This document shows positions 63,717 to 64,000 of a DNA stretch of 64,000 bases, one piece after another. The translations under genes and the position numbers were made by a program. Origin of the DNA: Flavobacterium psychrotolerans. Lineage in GTDB: Bacteria; Bacteroidota; Bacteroidia; Flavobacteriales; Flavobacteriaceae. Positions within the stretch are counted from its first letter, which is position 1. Each line of letters starts with the position of its first letter. Location: positions 1 through 64,000 of the forward strand of contig NZ_QCZI01000017.1 of NCBI RefSeq assembly GCF_003097635.1. Reading direction: 5' to 3'. Below the pieces are notes generated by a model. That model was given only the letters and a program-made list of their open reading frames with translations. It did no database searches and was not told the origin of the DNA.

Positions 63717-64000
63717 ATGAACAAGAAACAACATTCTAACAATATACTTTTAAATTTGGGTATTGAAAGCCTAAATGAAATGCAAATTGCCGCACAAGAA
63801 ACTATCCTGAATGATAACAATGTATTGCTACTTTCACCAACAGGTTCAGGTAAAACATTGGCTTTTTTGCTACCCATTTTCGAAATGTTGCAACCTGAAA
63901 TCCTTTCCGTTCAATGTTTAATTTTGGTTCCGTCTCGGGAATTAGCATTGCAAATTGAGCAGGTTTGGAAAAAGATGGGAACCGATTATAAAGTAAATGT
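63717..64000 (+). CDS. DEAD-box RNA helicase (5' part, cut by window edge)
   Basis: Ninety-four codons are present and the frame runs off the right edge. The Q motif (SLNEMQIAAQ), Walker A (SPTGSGKTLAF) and motif Ia (LVPSRELALQI) identify a superfamily 2 helicase of the DEAD type. The family unwinds short RNA duplexes in ribosome assembly, mRNA decay or cold adaptation; the C-terminal half that would separate subtypes is not visible. It lies 73 bases after the Nudix gene on the same strand. Confidence 0.88.
   Translation, partial: MNKKQHSNNILLNLGIESLNEMQIAAQETILNDNNVLLLSPTGSGKTLAFLLPIFEMLQPEILSVQCLILVPSRELALQIEQVWKKMGTDYKVN

Overview
The window looks like chromosome of a Flavobacterium-type member of the Bacteroidetes (Flavobacteriaceae). 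The DNA is AT-rich. Three large surface or secreted proteins carry hallmarks of type IX secretion or HYR-type adhesins. Start regions lack Shine-Dalgarno sequences, and several genes are preceded by the Bacteroidetes promoter box TAnnTTTG. The metabolic genes (menaquinone synthesis, fused E1 dehydrogenase, class I aldolase, TlpA-type lipoprotein with DUF4369) fit the same group. Genus-level assignment is inference from gene content, not from a marker gene.

Layout. 1-4784: 3'-truncated giant HYR-repeat surface protein and a small partner gene, both on the minus strand. 4785-5640: about 850 bases without a convincing gene. 5701-9163: OmpA/TSP3 outer-membrane protein and a divergent T9SS-secreted protein. 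9384-9691: tRNA-Ser, tRNA-Pro, tRNA-Arg and a terminator. 9807-14742: menaquinone genes menB, menA and menC with a metallo-hydrolase and a TPR protein. 14779-21010: two P-type ATPases around an AI-2E family permease. 21271-24864: small stress-type genes including two Dps paralogues that flank a Coa1-like gene and a membrane protein gene. 25004-27563: Mla-type lipid transport operon (mlaE-mlaF-mlaD). 27775-30584: phosphoglycerate mutase, class I aldolase, old yellow enzyme. 30908-32495: three small membrane or exported proteins. 32708-38228: a T9SS-secreted ELWxxDGT/RCC1 protein sitting between the fused E1 dehydrogenase gene and a decayed second copy of that gene's last 24 codons. 38416-44972: a probable pseudo-peptidase/beta-barrel protein, a LOG-family nucleosidase and uvrA. 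45081-54973: housekeeping and envelope genes (ClC channel, AlkD, Ggt, AcpH, GlmM, VOC protein, lipid A-type acyltransferase, rhomboid, SIMPL protein). 55027-55107: tRNA-Tyr. 55283-56437: TlpA-type thioredoxin. 56747-61681: a complete type I secretion set (TolC-like, HlyD-like, C39-peptidase ABC exporter). 61905-64000: SRPBCC protein, pyrE, Nudix hydrolase and the start of a DEAD-box helicase.

Gene cooperation. MenB, MenC and MenA are steps of one pathway. MlaE, MlaF and MlaD form one envelope lipid transporter. The three genes at 56747-61681 together would span both membranes and cut a double-glycine leader from an exported peptide, but no such peptide gene is visible here.

Most worth a second look: the duplicated 3' end of the E1 gene flanking a secreted-protein gene, the orphan C39 exporter, the M1-like protein that has lost its zinc site and is joined to a barrel, the exact 219-bp duplication in the HYR adhesin, and the 7-base divergent spacer between pyrE and the Nudix gene. 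Nothing here is clearly a wholly new system. All family calls come from reading motifs; no database search was possible.
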